A model generated the notes under the pieces. It saw only the letters and a program-made list of their open reading frames with translations. It was not told the DNA's origin and did no database searches. The position numbers and the translations under genes were made by a program. A stretch of 64,000 bases of DNA from Pardosa pseudoannulata (lineage: Eukaryota; Arthropoda; Arachnida; Araneae; Lycosidae): NCBI GenBank assembly GCA_032207245.1, contig CM063503.1, forward strand, positions 63,260,230 to 63,324,229, in the 5' to 3' direction. Numbering within the stretch: position 1 is the stretch's first letter; every line of letters begins with the position of its first letter. Positions 22,195 through 34,000 of this stretch are shown in pieces.

Positions 22195-22285
22195 TTTTCC
22201 GTCAACGGGGACAGAACGCGAGACCTCGATCCAAAAGCTAAACGAGGCCGGCACGCTACCAGATGGGCAACAATCACCAACAATA
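22195..22285 (-). repeat. tRNA-like sequence 3' of a jockey-like ORF2
   Basis: On the minus strand TGGTAGCGTGCCGGCCTCG matches a tRNA A box and anticodon-arm region, and about 30 bases later GAGGTCTCGCGTTCTGTCCC resembles a B box and T arm. It lies about 55 bases after the stop of the ORF2 fragment that ends at 22339. It is a tRNA pseudogene or SINE-like module; intact acceptor stems were not found. Confidence 0.45.
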
Positions 22286-22338
22286 AAAATCAGTGCCAAA
22301 AGAAAGCAAATTTAAAAGAAGATCCTGAAAACTGTGCT

Positions 22339-22672
22339 TCAATCACCTCTCTTCCGTTTGGAAGGGGGTAATAACATGTCATTACGGTAAATAAGAGATC
22401 GCGGCCTCTTAGCAGAGGTAGGAAGAGCCTGATCGTAAGCTGGAATATTATGAAGCACATGATTCGGAATAAACTCAATGCTACAACGAAACCGAAAGGC
22501 TAAACGTTTAAATTCTGGAAGAACAGGCCGAATTCTAAGATCATAATGAATCGCATCGTACCAAGGAGCAGAAATACATAATTTTAGGGCATAATTTTGC
22601 ACAACTTGAAGATTCTTAAGGAATTTTAAGGAAGCAGTTCCCCAAACAGGACAACCATAGGTTTATGATGGG
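22339..22672 (-). pseudogene. 3' part of a jockey-like ORF2 (copy 2), split by a BEL element
   Basis: The minus strand encodes the C-terminal NLQVVQNYALKLCISAPWYD region, ending in PPSKRKRGD and a stop at 22339. The segment just below 22672, in the frame reading TYGCPVWGTAS, continues the LLLYKSYIRP segment that lies beyond the BEL element at 28404-28440, with a one-base frame shift at the old junction. The two pieces are therefore halves of one element. Confidence 0.85.
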
Positions 22673-22888
22673 TGTTATGAATCGGGGTATTAGGCTATAA
22701 GTTTGGAATAATCCAGTGCGAGCCACGTTTTCGTTTTCTAAGTTTTTTATTCAACGTAACAGTTCAACAACGTAACAAAGGACTGACAACAGAACAATTA
22801 CATGTACATTCTTTTCAACTTCTAAAACGCGCATACAGCGCCATCTGTTAGATGAAATTATTAAATTACTTGGTTGGAAGTCACAACA
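22673..22888 (-). repeat. 3' LTR of BEL/Pao element (216 bp)
   Basis: Lower-coordinate LTR, which is the 3' LTR in the element's minus-strand orientation. The ends TGTT...AACA are inverted. It contains the block CGCATACAGCGCCATC, also present in the partner. Confidence 0.95.
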
Positions 22889-22943
22889 TCCTCCAACCGC
22901 AAAGATATTAAAGTTTAAATTTTATTAAAATTTAGAGTTAAAG

Positions 22944-24993
22944 TTAAATGCTAGAACATAAAAGGTTGGACGTTCTCAAAGTTTTACTTAGAGAACCAGA
23001 TGTCTCTAGTCGAAATAAGCGTTGAAATGGTCGAACTATTTCGCCATTCTGAGTTTTAACCCTTGCAACTCGGGAAACACCATCACGTCCTTTATAAATT
23101 TCAATAATTTTAGCTAAAGGCCAGTCAACACGTTTTTTGTTATCTGAACTTATTAAAACCATATCTCCCACTTCAAGTGGGGTTTGATGAACGTTTCTGG
23201 ATTGTTTAAGGAGCGAAATATATTCCTTGTGGAAACGCGTTTTAAGTTTTTGTTTAATGGAGTGAAGGTGTTTCGCACGTTTGCGGAGGTTCTGCATATC
23301 ATTCTGATCAAGATCGGCAACACAGTATTCAGTCTGATCCTGTAAGAAAAGAGATGGAGTTAGTGGAACTAGATCTGTTGGTTCTTCGGAGAGGTAAGTA
23401 AGCGGTCTGCTATTAAGAATAGCTTCACATTCACACACAATAGTGCACAGTTCATGATTAAGACACGCTTTTCCTAAATTGCGTCTCAGCAATTCCTTCA
23501 ACATTCTTACTATCCTCTCCCACCAACCACCCTACCACGCAGCAGTGAGTGGATTGAAATGCCAGGAGATTTTTTTTCAAATCTGAGTGAGCAATGATGA
23601 TATACCAGTCTACATTTTTGAGCTCATTGTTTGCACCGATGAAGTTTGTGCCATTGTCAGAGTAAATTGTTTTTACTCGACCTCGACGAGAAATGAATCG
23701 CCTCAGTGCGAGAAGAAAACTTTGTGTGGAGATATCGGAGACAAGTTCGAAATGCACAGCACGGTACACAGCACACGTGAAGATTGCAATCCACACTTTG
23801 TCACGGTTCCGCAGTACCAAAGGACCAGCTAGGTCTACACCTGATGTCTCGAAGACTGCCGACATTCGCACACGTTCTTCAGGAAGAGGAGCGAACATGG
23901 TCGTGGCAGATTTAGACCTAAATCTTTGGCAAGTTACACACTTGGAAACAACTGATCGGACGGTTTTCCGTGATCTCAAAATCCAGTATTTTTCACGAAG
24001 GGTTGTGACAAGTGTCTGGACACCTACATGACTATAAGTCCGATGAGTCTCTTCGATGAGCTTGAAAACAAGTTCATGTTTGTCTGGCAGTAGGATGGGA
24101 CGTCTGAAAAAATCCCCGTCATCTGTCAAGACTAGTTTTGTCTCAACTCTAAGAAGACCATTGGAGTCCTGGTACACAATAAAGTTCGGTGGTATGAGTC
24201 GACGATTTTTTCCAAAGGTCTCTCTCTGTATGTAAAGGATTATTTCGAGCTCAGATTTGTTGAGCTCTTCTTCACTTAAGTTTCCTTTTAAGAAGGATTT
24301 ATTCTTATCTTGCACAATTGATTTAACATTTGAAATGAATCTCTTCACATATGCCAAAATTCGAACAATTGTAGAAAACTTCGAAACTCGTTGAGTCCAC
24401 TGGAAAAAATTAGGTTCCGAATTATCTAATGAAAGATTCGTGGTAACTGTAGGTTTTTTCTCTACCTCAGCAAGTTCTATTGCGTCGGAGAAATCAGAGT
24501 TCTGAGTGTTCGGCCAAGAGTCTCGATTTTTCAACCATGTGGGACCCTCCCACCAACGAAGAAGAAAGAGAGTTTGGGCGTTACACCCGCGCGATGCAAC
24601 GTCCGCTGCATTCATTTGAGATGGCACATAACACCACTTTTCTTTGGAAGAGTGTAAGTGGATTTCTTGAATCCTATTATTCACGAAAGTCTTCCAAGTT
24701 AATGGATTTTTGATACAACAAAGAACCACTTTAGAATCTGTCCAGTAGAATGTTTCGATGGAAGAAATGTTTAATGAAGTTTTGACAGTCTGGACTAGAC
24801 GAGTACCAATCAAAGCAGCTAAAAGTTCTAATTTGGGAATAGATATTTCAGTTTTGGTTTTGGTGATGGGATCCTTCTTTAGAGGAGCGACACGTGATTT
24901 TGCTTGTACTAATCTAACTTTAACTTCGTTCCCGCACTCAATTCGCAAAAATACGCACGCAGCAAAAGCTTTCCCACTAGCATCACTAAACAT
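22944..24993 (-). pseudogene. BEL/Pao RNase H end, integrase and C-terminal domain, frameshifted
   Basis: RNase H motifs MFSDASGKAFAACVFL and FYWTDSKVVLC are followed by an integrase with an HHCC zinc region (HRTYSHVGVQTL ... CVTC). The first Asp is in SGVDLAGPL and the second in YSDNGTNFIGANNELK. Around 23575-23500 the frame is disturbed: an A8 run shifts it and a TAG follows in the conserved GGWWERI segment, so the catalytic Glu region and C-terminal domain (22944-23504) sit in another frame. The C-terminal part contains VGDMVLISSDNKKRVDWPLA and RDGVSRVARVKT, as in the DUF5641-type tail of BEL elements. Confidence 0.88.
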
Positions 24994-25015
24994 GTGAATA
25001 GTAGTAGTGGATTCA

Positions 25016-27400
25016 TTAATAAGTTCTCCAATTTGGAATTTGAATTAATTTCAAAAATCCTAAGCTAGATAGCCAATTTTTAAATTCTTCCACTATTTCA
25101 GATGGCAGTTTATGATCCCAACCTAACCTATCATTTTTCCACGTCCTTTGCATTAGAAGCTTCGGAATGAGCGTCACGGGTGCGGTAAAACCAATTGGGT
25201 CAAATATTTTTTGAGCGATTGACAAAAGTTGCCGTTTTGTACATGAGTTATGGTTGATTTCAGTTGTGATACTGCTAACATCACACGCAATTGTATCTGA
25301 ATCGGGATTCCATAACATACCAAGAACAGGAGAATATCTACATTCATTTAAATCTAGATGTTGTTTTTAATCCTGTGAAGAAGAAACCCAACCCGTAAGC
25401 TCAAACCCCTGCTTGAGACATAATTTGACAGGCTGTTTTTGAAAATTTCCCAAATTCTAATTCGCTTTCGACGTTTGTTACTACATTGTCAACGTAAAAA
25501 ACATCCTTTAATTTCACAGCTATATCATTTTCGCTTCCCTTTAATTTTATCCAGATGATGATAAATTGTTGCCATAAACAAAAGGGACTTGAGACCGAAC
25601 ACAACTCTACAATGCCTAAAGGTTTTTATTTTGTGTTTTTCAAAAATCTTCCCACCATAAAAAGCGAAGAAAATCTCTGTCAGACTCAGATACACTTATT
25701 TGGAGGAATGCTTTACGTATATCAGAGATTACGCCAATTTTGTCTTTACGGAATTTATTTAGAACTGAAGGAATCAATTCACTATAAATTGGACCTGTAG
25801 CTGAACACTGATTTAGGGAAACATAATTTTCATCTTTCGACGAGGCATCAAACACAGGTCGTATTTTAGTTGTTAAACTAGATTCTTTAAAGACAGCTCT
25901 GTGAGGGAGATACCTGCATTTTACATCCGAGAAATTTTCTCCATTTGTTTGAGTAGGCACTTGTTCTATTATCCCCACTTGTTCCCATTCCATAAAAATT
26001 CCGTCATATGAATCAAATTTTCCCGAAGCGATAAGTTTAGAAGTCATGCAATTTAAACGGTTCTCTGATTGATATCGGAAATCACATAATTCCGGATGGC
26101 CTTCAACCCATGGAAGATTTACTTCGTATCTACCATCACGAAATTTAACAGTTTTGTCAAAAAAAGATAAAGTTTCCTTATCAATTTCTGTTTTTGTTTT
26201 GTTTTCGACAGGATCTTTTACACCAAGAATATCCAATGACCAAAGGTCACAAATCCTGCTAGCACTATGTAATGATATAATGGGCATAACATGAGTGGAA
26301 TTAGTGTTGCAGGATATTGGTTTCCCCATTACTACCCACCCCAGGTATGTTTGTACAACAGTTAAACCATTTGGTTGTTGACACATAGAACCGGTCAAAA
26401 ATTTTCCTAAATAATCAGCGCCAATAAGGACTGATATGTTCGAAACATCGTTTTCACTATCGGACAAATAAATCCCGTTGTTGGAAAAGTATTCTACATC
26501 CGATTTACTAATTTTAGGAATTGCACCGCAAATAGTTTCTTTATCTAATAATACAACTTCACTTGAAAAATTCCCTCGAATTTCCTGAAGTTCGCATTTT
26601 AAGGCGGAATGATTTATTTTTTCCGTTTCAATACCGCCAAATAAACTGTGCGTTAAAGATTCACAGTGATCAGTTTGTAAGTTCAAATACTTAGCAACAT
26701 CCCGTGTTATGTACGACCTTTGCGAAGCTGAGTCACATAAACAACGAACAACTTTTGTTTTCGATGGGCCTGACACTCGAATTTGAAGTGTTTGGAGCAA
26801 AACATCCGTCGACCCAGATGAACTATTGCTGACAACACTATTAGTTTCGGTTTTGCTCAAAGCAGGTTTTTCCTCATCCTTGCATAAATTTGGACAAAGA
26901 ATTGGAAAATGTTTTTTAGAACAAACTACGCACCGGACGCTCATTCCACATTTATCAGCACGACAATTAATTCGAAGACATGTCAAACACGCTTTCATTT
27001 TGATTATTTTATCTTTCCTGTCTTTTAAACTCATTTTTTGAGCAGTAAAACAATCGCTACTTCTATGTGTGCCCTTTTTGCAAAATAAGCAAAACACATT
27101 AAATTTACGATTATCACTTCTTGTTTGGGCTACTAAAGCGGAAGCCGTCGCGACAGGTGGCGGGATAGACTCTCGCACATTTTCTGTTTTAACTTTTGAT
27201 GTTTTATTTTTATCTGGTGTACTAAATTCCTTAGCAATGCGAATTCGATCACAAGCTATAACTTCGTTTCGAAGAAACTGCATTAATAATTCCAGATCGT
27301 GTGTGTTTTCATTCGTTGAACGAGATATGGAATTTCTTTCTCTTTCCCATGCAATTAAAGTATTTTCAGGAATAGAAGCTTCTACTAGGGGATAGAGCAT
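25016..27400 (-). pseudogene. BEL/Pao zinc knuckles, protease and reverse transcriptase, several frameshifts
   Basis: After Gag come Cys-rich knuckles (CLFCKKGTHRSSDC, CLTCLRINCRADKC, CVVCSKKHFPILC), then the protease CDSASQRSYI, typical of the BEL clade, and the RT. RT runs through KIRPVFDASS and SDIRKAFLQI up to LRFLWWEDF. There an extra T near 25648 shifts the frame, and further shifts occur between 25560 and 25390, with an in-frame TAA near 25365. The catalytic box reads YVDN (25485-25496) rather than the usual YVDD. The RNase H connection region (25016-25318) is in another frame. Not functional without several corrections. Confidence 0.88.
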
Positions 27401-27416
27401 GCATGCGTATTTTTCT

Positions 27417-28157
27417 TTAGTCTAAATTTTTTAAACAACGCAATTGAGTATCTAATTGATCTACTAAATTAATGAAAGGAATATTTTGCGATTGATTTAA
27501 AATTAGTTTTAACATTTCTCGTACATATAACTCAATAAGCATTTTATCATCTGCGAAACGTTTTTTTAGATTTTTAATGACAGATTTATAATCACTTTTA
27601 GAAACTTGATAAGATTTAACGAAATCAAAAGCCTTACCTTTTGTGGTTTGCATTAGATATGCAAATTTCACGTCGTCCTCTATTTTAGGATCCTCATCGA
27701 GTTTCTGAAACATCGACCAAAATGAAAACCAATTTTTTGGATTACCATCAAATTCAACCAATTCGAGTTTTGGTAAATTTATGCTAAGTCGATCTGTAGG
27801 TACTGGTGAATTATTTTCACAAGATTTCACAAACTCTTGAAAACGTAATTTTGCAGAAATAAAGTTATCACGATACCTTTCGCATTCTTCAAGTTCATGT
27901 TCCAAAATTTGTTCAAGATTTGATGACTTACTTTTCGTTTCATCTCCATCAGCTTTGGTTTCATCCGGATTTGAAGCGAGATATTTCACAACAATTTCAT
28001 CGTTGTCAAACAATCTTGTTGATTTTTCCTCTAACTTGGCAAATGCCAGCGATGCTGTTTGGATATTTTTACTTGCGATCGAAGTATCCAACTCGGTAAT
28101 AGTTTTTGTTACAGCCGAACGGAGAACTTTCCGCTGAATAATACAGTTTTTATCCAT
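27417..28157 (-). pseudogene. BEL/Pao Gag
   Basis: I place the start at ATG 28157-28155 (MDKNCIIQRK); the frame is open a few codons further upstream from a GTG. The protein contains the retrotransposon Gag segment LPKLELVEFDGNPKNWFSFW and QTTKGKAFDFVKSY, typical of the DUF1759 region of BEL Gag. It ends at a TAA near 27417 because one base is missing before the TKEKYACMLYPLVE continuation, so Gag and Pol were once one frame. Confidence 0.85.
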
Positions 28158-28166
28158 GTTTTCTTT

Positions 28167-28180
28167 ACGTTGGAGCGCCA
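28167..28180 (-). other. probable primer-binding site, tRNA-Lys-like
   Basis: Three bases inside the 5' LTR edge the minus strand reads TGGCGCTCCAACGT. It resembles the TGGCGCCCAAC tRNA-Lys-type primer sites of insect elements with one extra base. The Gag ATG follows about ten bases later, an unusually short leader. Confidence 0.45.
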
Positions 28181-28183
28181 CAA

Positions 28184-28398
28184 TGTTATGAATCGGGGTA
28201 TTAGGCTATAAGTTTGGAATAATCCAGTGCGAGCCACGTTTTCGTTTTCTAAGTTTTTTATTCAACGTAACAGTTCAACAACGTAACAAAGGACTGACAA
28301 CAGAACAATTACATGTACATTCTTTCAACTTCTAAAACGCGCATACAGCGCCATCTTTTAGATGAAATTATTAAATTGCTTGGTTGGAAGTCACAACA
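28184..28398 (-). repeat. 5' LTR of BEL/Pao element (215 bp)
   Basis: Higher-coordinate LTR, 5' in the element's orientation. Compared with 22673-22888 it lacks one T in TTCTTTTCAAC and differs by CATCTGTTAG/CATCTTTTAG and ATTACTTGG/ATTGCTTGG. Confidence 0.95.
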
Positions 28399-28403
28399 AT
28401 GGG

Positions 28404-29267
28404 TCTGATGTAACTTTTATATAATAATAACTTCGTTTTCGTATTCAGGCGACTTCGAGAGTTGAGATAAGGGCGAAGAGTAGCAATTGCAGCCTTCACT
28501 TTTTTGACAGTATTGTCAACGTGAAGCTTCCAAGTTAATTTGGAATCTAGGGTAACACCTAGGTACTTATACGAATTTTCCCAGGGAATGTTTTCGTTGA
28601 AAAGTTGTAAATTATATTTATCGATGAAATGGGAGACGTTTCTATGGTTGAAAATAAGGGCAGCACATTTCGCTGGATTTACCTTAATGCGCCAAGAAAC
28701 AAGCCAAATTTCATAAATTTTGAGGTAGTTTCGAATTGCAGCAAAGGCACGACGTGTTTGTATGTTACGGGCCAGGATGGCGGTGTCATCTGCGTAGAGG
28801 CAAAGCTCAATAGAAGGATCAGATGGCATGTCATTAATATAAATATTGAACAGTTTCGGGCCAAGTAAACTGCCTTGAGGAACCCCAGAAAGAATAGGTC
28901 GAGGTGTCGAGTCGTTGTTAACTCTGACAACGAACTCACGATTTTGAAGATAACAATTAAAAATTTTAATGAGCTGGGCAGGAAAATTTAGAATAATGAG
29001 CTTGTAAATAAGCCCTTCCAACCAGATCTTGTCAAATGCTTTCGCAATGTCCACGAACACAGCAGCAGTAACTTGGTTTTTTGCATTGGCGGCATGGACA
29101 GTTTTTAGCATCAAAGGCTTCAAAGGTTGTGTTGCAACTGGACCATATGGGTCGAGCCCGTCAATCCAGAGGTTTCTATCAGTAAGCACAAAAATGACAA
29201 AGAGCGAAAAATAAACACATAAAAGAGCAAAGAGATAGAAGGGTTGATTCGTGAGTTCATAACACAA
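28404..29267 (-). pseudogene. 5' part of the jockey-like ORF2 (copy 2), split by the BEL element
   Basis: Minus-strand RT motifs: VFVDIAKAFDKIW, LSGVPQGSLLGPKLFN, the catalytic LYADDTAIL, WRIKVNPAKCAAL and YKYLGVTLDSKLTWKLHV, then LLLYKSYIRP just before the target-site duplication. Sequence above about 29140 no longer looks like RT, so the element is 5'-truncated and lacks endonuclease and ORF1. The residues after IRP (TSNQAI) come from the BEL LTR. The rest of ORF2 is at 22339-22672. Confidence 0.88.
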
Positions 29268-29680
29268 GACTAGAGAGTAGAAAGTTTAGGGATAGTAAAA
29301 CAAATTATTTTTGTGGCCAGTGACATCCGTACAAAATAAGCCGAAAAATTTGAATAATAATGAGTAAAATCAAAAAATTAAAAAAAATTTGGAAAAAATA
29401 TAAATATAAGTTTTAAAAATAAATAAGCTGTATTAAAAATCAGAAAAGGGCCTAAATAATAATGTTTATTTATAGTAATAATTTTTATTGATTTGGTTTA
29501 GGTGTTATAAATTTTTGTTTGTTGAGTAGTAATGATCAGATACGATAAATTTGAAAAATTTGGAAAAATAAAAATAGATGTTTTAAAAATAAATAGATTA
29601 GTCTAAAAATCCAAAAAGAGCCTAAATAATGTTAAATAAACGCAAAAAACAATTTTTATTAATTTTAATTTAGAGTTTAA
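29268..29680. other. AT-rich spacer with internal similarity
   Basis: Two similar blocks of the type TTTGGAAAAATAAAAATAGA / AAAAATCCAAAAAGAGCCTA occur near 29380-29450 and 29555-29625. It is probably untranslated sequence of the next non-LTR element. Confidence 0.4.
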
Positions 29681-29689
29681 AATTTTGTC

Positions 29690-29785
29690 TTCGCCGCGGG
29701 TAGAACCTAACTCCCGGCGAAATCCCGAAGTAGATGAAGCAGTGGGGAAGGCGTAATCTAACCAAGCCACACCTATGTATAGGAT
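29690..29785 (-). repeat. tRNA-like sequence 3' of a jockey-like ORF2
   Basis: Minus strand: GTGTGGCTTGGTTAGATTAC resembles an A-box arm, and about 50 bases later GGGAGTTAGGTTCTACCCGC resembles a T arm with a B box. It lies about 250 bases after the ORF2 stop at 30033, in the same relative place as the tRNA-like segment at 22195-22285. The fold is imperfect. Confidence 0.35.
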
Positions 29786-30032
29786 GAAGAGCAAAATAAT
29801 GTATTAATACGACATACTTGGCGATGTGCAGATTTAAATATTAGGCTCTGCCTTCGACATGCGCAGAAGGGCAGAGATGGGAGAAATTACGTGAAATAAA
29901 AATAATTTAGTGTACGAAAAGTGATGTATGGCCAGTTTTAAGTATTTTTAATCTTTTTTCTTACATTTTTTAAGGTTTTTTTGGTTTATTTTTTATTTTT
30001 TTTATATTTTTTATATAAGACGACACAAATTA

Positions 30033-30875
30033 TTAAGGATCTTTGGCTAGAATGGCCAAAGGCCTTCTTCTATTGCTAGCATCAGCGGGGTCGTAGTTGA
30101 CAAGATTATTTATTAATTCATTGCTTAAATTCTTATGAAATTTAGTGGAAAGATTATAAATAAATTTTGGAATATTAGGAATCTTAAGTTCCTCATGGAT
30201 TTCGTCGTTGCGAAAGTACCATGGCGAGTTAGTAATTTCTCTTAAGATTAGATTTTGAATAACTGTTAATATTTTAATATTAAAATCTGTTGCATACGAC
30301 CACGCTGGTGCGGGGACGAAGGAAGGAAGTGTAAACGAGCAGTTTATTTTGAATAGTCATTTTGCTTCGGCGAGAAATTAAAGGATATAGAGCTCGCTTT
30401 GCATTTCTGAATTTATCTCTAACAGCTTTAAAATGTTGCTTCCAAGTTAAGTTTTTATCTAACGTTACTCCTAAATATTTAACAGTATCCGACCAAGGAA
30501 TACGAGTGTTATTGATATATATGTTGTAGTTAACGTAAGTCGTTCTCTGTTTGGCTGTAAACATTGCGGCTTCGCATTTCTTAGTGTTGATCCTAATTTT
30601 CCATCTGTCTAGCCACTCAGAAATTTTGACTAGGTGTTTGTTGACGGCAGTCACGGTAAATTTATAATTTTTATTCGATGAGAATATAGCTGTGTCATCT
30701 GCGTATATTGCTAGTTCAGTAGTAGGATGAACAGGGATGTCATTTATGTAAATATTAAATAAAGTAGGGCCGAGAAGTCATCCCTGTGGTACGCCGGATA
30801 GGATAGAAAATTTTGAAGAGTAGGTAGTATAAATTTTTACTTGAAAGGTGCGATCCGTTAACTTTTTTTAGCCAT
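30033..30875 (-). pseudogene. jockey-like non-LTR reverse transcriptase fragment (copy 3)
   Basis: The minus strand encodes LTDRTFQVKIYTTYSS, then LSGVPQG followed by a TGA where Ser is expected and LLGPTLFNIYINDIP, the catalytic IYADDTAIF near 30700, WKIRINTKKCEAAMF and VKYLGVTLDKNLTWKQHF. The tail runs through NLILREITNSPWYFRNDEIH to RRPLAILAKDP and a stop at 30033-30035, with a frame change near 30300. It is 5'-truncated at about 30875, next to the assembly gap. Confidence 0.85.
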
Positions 30876-30914
30876 CTCACCGTCTCCTTTTATACATTCC
30901 CGCGGAGGAATACC

Positions 30915-31014
30915 NNNNNNNNNNNNNNNNNNNNNNNNNNNNNNNNNNNNNNNNNNNNNNNNNNNNNNNNNNNNNNNNNNNNNNNNNNNNNNNNNNNNNN
31001 NNNNNNNNNNNNNN
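30915..31014. other. assembly gap (100 N)
   Basis: A second 100-base placeholder. It removes the 5' LTR, leader and first part of gag of the plus-strand BEL/Pao element. Confidence 0.98.
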
Positions 31015-34000
31015 AATAACCGAGGTAGAGCGAAAGCTGCTCTAACCAGAATTTCAAATTTCATTAATGATGATAAACAATTATTCGAAAAACACGATTT
31101 GATGAATAAACTTCAAAAGGTTGAAAGCATTTATTTTGATTTTGACAAGGCAGACGCAGAACTTCCGCCGGAAAGTTCCGAAATGGAAGAATTTGAGAAA
31201 AAATATTATGAAACCAAAGCCAAACTACAACAAGAACTTGAAAAAGTAAATGTTACTGTTATGAAGCAAACTACTACTCAGGTTAATGAACATTCAACAC
31301 CAGTTTCTAGTAGTACTAGTACTACTAATAATTTTAAGTTACCGAGAATACATATGCAGTCTTTTAATGGTAATTACAGAAACTGGATGTCGTTCAAGGA
31401 TTTATATGTATCATTAGTACATAACAATGAAAACTTAAGCAATATTCAAAAATTTCAGTATCTAAAAGGTTTATTAACGGATGATTCAGCTTTTATTATT
31501 AAACATATTCCCATTTCAGAAAATAGTTATATAGAAGCCTGGGAAAAATTATTATCTAGGTATGATAAGAAAAAACAAATTGTCACATCACTAATCAAAA
31601 CTTTCATGGATCAGTCTTGTGTAATTAATACAAACGGAATTAATTTGCGAAAAATTGCCGATACATCTGATGAGATCATCAGGAGCTTAAAATCCATTGA
31701 TCCAAAGGCTAATCAAAGGGATGTTTGGTTAATTTATATTTTATTACAAAAAGTTGACAACGAAACACGTAGACAATGGTCTGAGTTTTCAGCAAAAGAG
31801 GAATTTCCAACTTTTGAAATGTTTATTCAATTTTTAAATGATAAATGTTCCTCTTTAGAAATTTTCAACGAGAAAGAAAAGGAAAAACCTCAATCTAGTG
31901 TTAAAAGATTTTCTACTAACAAAAGTATCAAATGTATTATGTGTAAATTAGATCATTTTCTTTTCAAATGCCCCAAATTTAAAACATTATCTGTCAAAGA
32001 TAGAAATCAATTTGTTAGGAAAAATAATCTTTGTTTAAATTGTTTTTCTAGTCAGCACAAAAAATCTGAATGTTTGTCTCCATATCGTTGTCATTATTGC
32101 CAGTCATTGCATCATAGTATTCTTTGTGAAAATCAATTAAAAAGTTACTCCACATCTGCTTCTCAGTCCAAGAGCAGTTTTCATTTAGAACAACAAAGAA
32201 AAAATCTTACAGCTAGTGAGGTACCAGACATTGCGTCTACGGATGAAAACAAAAGTGGAAATACTACTGTAATTCAAAATAATAATGTTCAAACAACTTT
32301 TGGCTTATTGCCAACTGCATATGTCAATGTAATTGATTCGATGGGTCAAAAACGTAACATTAGAATATTGTGTGACAGTGGTTCGGAATCAACATTAATA
32401 TCTGAATCTTGCATTAATTTATTGGGATTTAAAAGAAAAAATGCACGTTTTCCTGTCAAGGGTTTAGCTGAGTCAGAAGTCGCAGTTACAAAAGGTTCCG
32501 TGGAAATTGAGTTATTGTCAATCCATGAAACATCAGTGAGAATGTCAATTAAAGCATTTGTATTAGATAAACTAACTGCCGCGCTTCCGAACAAAAAAAT
32601 AAATGAGAAAGATTTTTCGCATTTGCAAAACGCAAAGTTGGCTGACCCACATTTTCACATTCCGGATAAGATAGATATTATTCTAGGATCTGACTACTTT
32701 TTTTCTATTTTACTTCCCGGACAAATAACTTGTTCTCAAAGTGATTTAATTGCTCAAAACTCGATTTTTGGTTTCCTCATATCCGGAAAACTACCAGAAT
32801 CTCAAAAGAAATCAAATTCATTTTCAAACTTGCATATTTATGAAATAAATATTGATAGCGAATTAAAACGGTTTTGGGAGTTAGAAGAAGTGCCAAATTC
32901 AACTGACACGTTATTCTCACCTGAAGAGCTATTTGTTGAAACTCATTTTCAGGAAAATTACTCAATTAATTCAGATGGCCGTTTTGTTGTAAAGTTGCCA
33001 TTTTTAAAATCTAAATCTGAATTAGGTAATTCCAAACCATCTGCACTTTCTCGATTATATGCTATGGAGCGTAAATTTAAAGAAAATTTAGAGTTTGAAA
33101 CCCAGTACAAAGATTTCATGCACGAGTATGAAAATTTAGGTCATATGGAATTAGTCCCACAAAACTGTTTGAATAGTTTTCAAAATGAGCAATATTTCCT
33201 TCCCCATCATGCAGTGATCAAGCCGTCAAGTACCACTACCAAATTAAGAGTCGTTTTCGATGCTTCATGTAAAACTTCCAGTGGTAAATCATTGAATTCA
33301 ATATTGGGTGTTGGTCCTAAATTGCAACGAGACATTTTCGAAATTTTACTTAATTTTCGATTTCCAGAAATAGTCTTTTCAGCAGACATAGAGAAAATGT
33401 ACCGTCAAGTTTTAGTGTCCGATGAGGATCGGAAATACCAACAAATTTTTTGGAGATTTAATCCTAATGAAGAAATTCGCACATACAAGTTAAACACCGT
33501 AACATATGGTTTAGCTCCAGCTTCCTTCCTAGCCACTAGGTGCATTAAGCAAATTGCACTAGATCATTCACAAAATATTCCTGTTTCTAATACTTTACTA
33601 CACGATGTATACATGGATGATTTGCTATCGGGCTCAAAAAGCGATAGTGAGGCAATTTCACTTTGTAAGGAAATCGCCAATATTTTACAAACACACGGTT
33701 TCCACCTTCGAAAGTGGAATTCTAATTCGAATGCATTTCTTAGAGAATTTCAAGAAAATTGTTCAACAGACACTAGTTTAGAAATAATTCCGAACGATCG
33801 GGAAAGCACGAAAGTCTTAGGATTATTTTGGAACTCCTCAACTGACACATTCATTTTCAAAACCGCACTTGCACTCGCATCGCCACTGACAAAAAGACAC
33901 ATTCTGTCCCAATCTGCACGCATTTTCGATCCATTAGGATTAATTTCACCATGTACTGTTGTATTGAAAATTTTTTATCAAAAACTCTGGCTTACAAAAG

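Larger units (their letters stand above)
22673..28398 (-). mobile_element. complete BEL/Pao LTR retrotransposon with 5-bp target-site duplication
   Basis: Two LTRs (22673-22888 and 28184-28398), both TGTTATGAATCG...GTCACAACA, differ by two substitutions and one single-base indel. ATGGG occurs immediately outside both ends (22668-22672 and 28399-28403); 5-bp duplications are typical of BEL/Pao. The interior reads on the minus strand as gag, protease, RT, RNase H and integrase. It inserted into a jockey-like ORF2 in the same orientation. The coding part has several frameshifts and stops despite the near-identical LTRs. Confidence 0.95.

Noticed and set aside
22195..22285. A functional tRNA gene
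   Set aside because: A- and B-box-like parts exist, but I cannot form a full acceptor stem or normal anticodon loop; it is better called tRNA-like.
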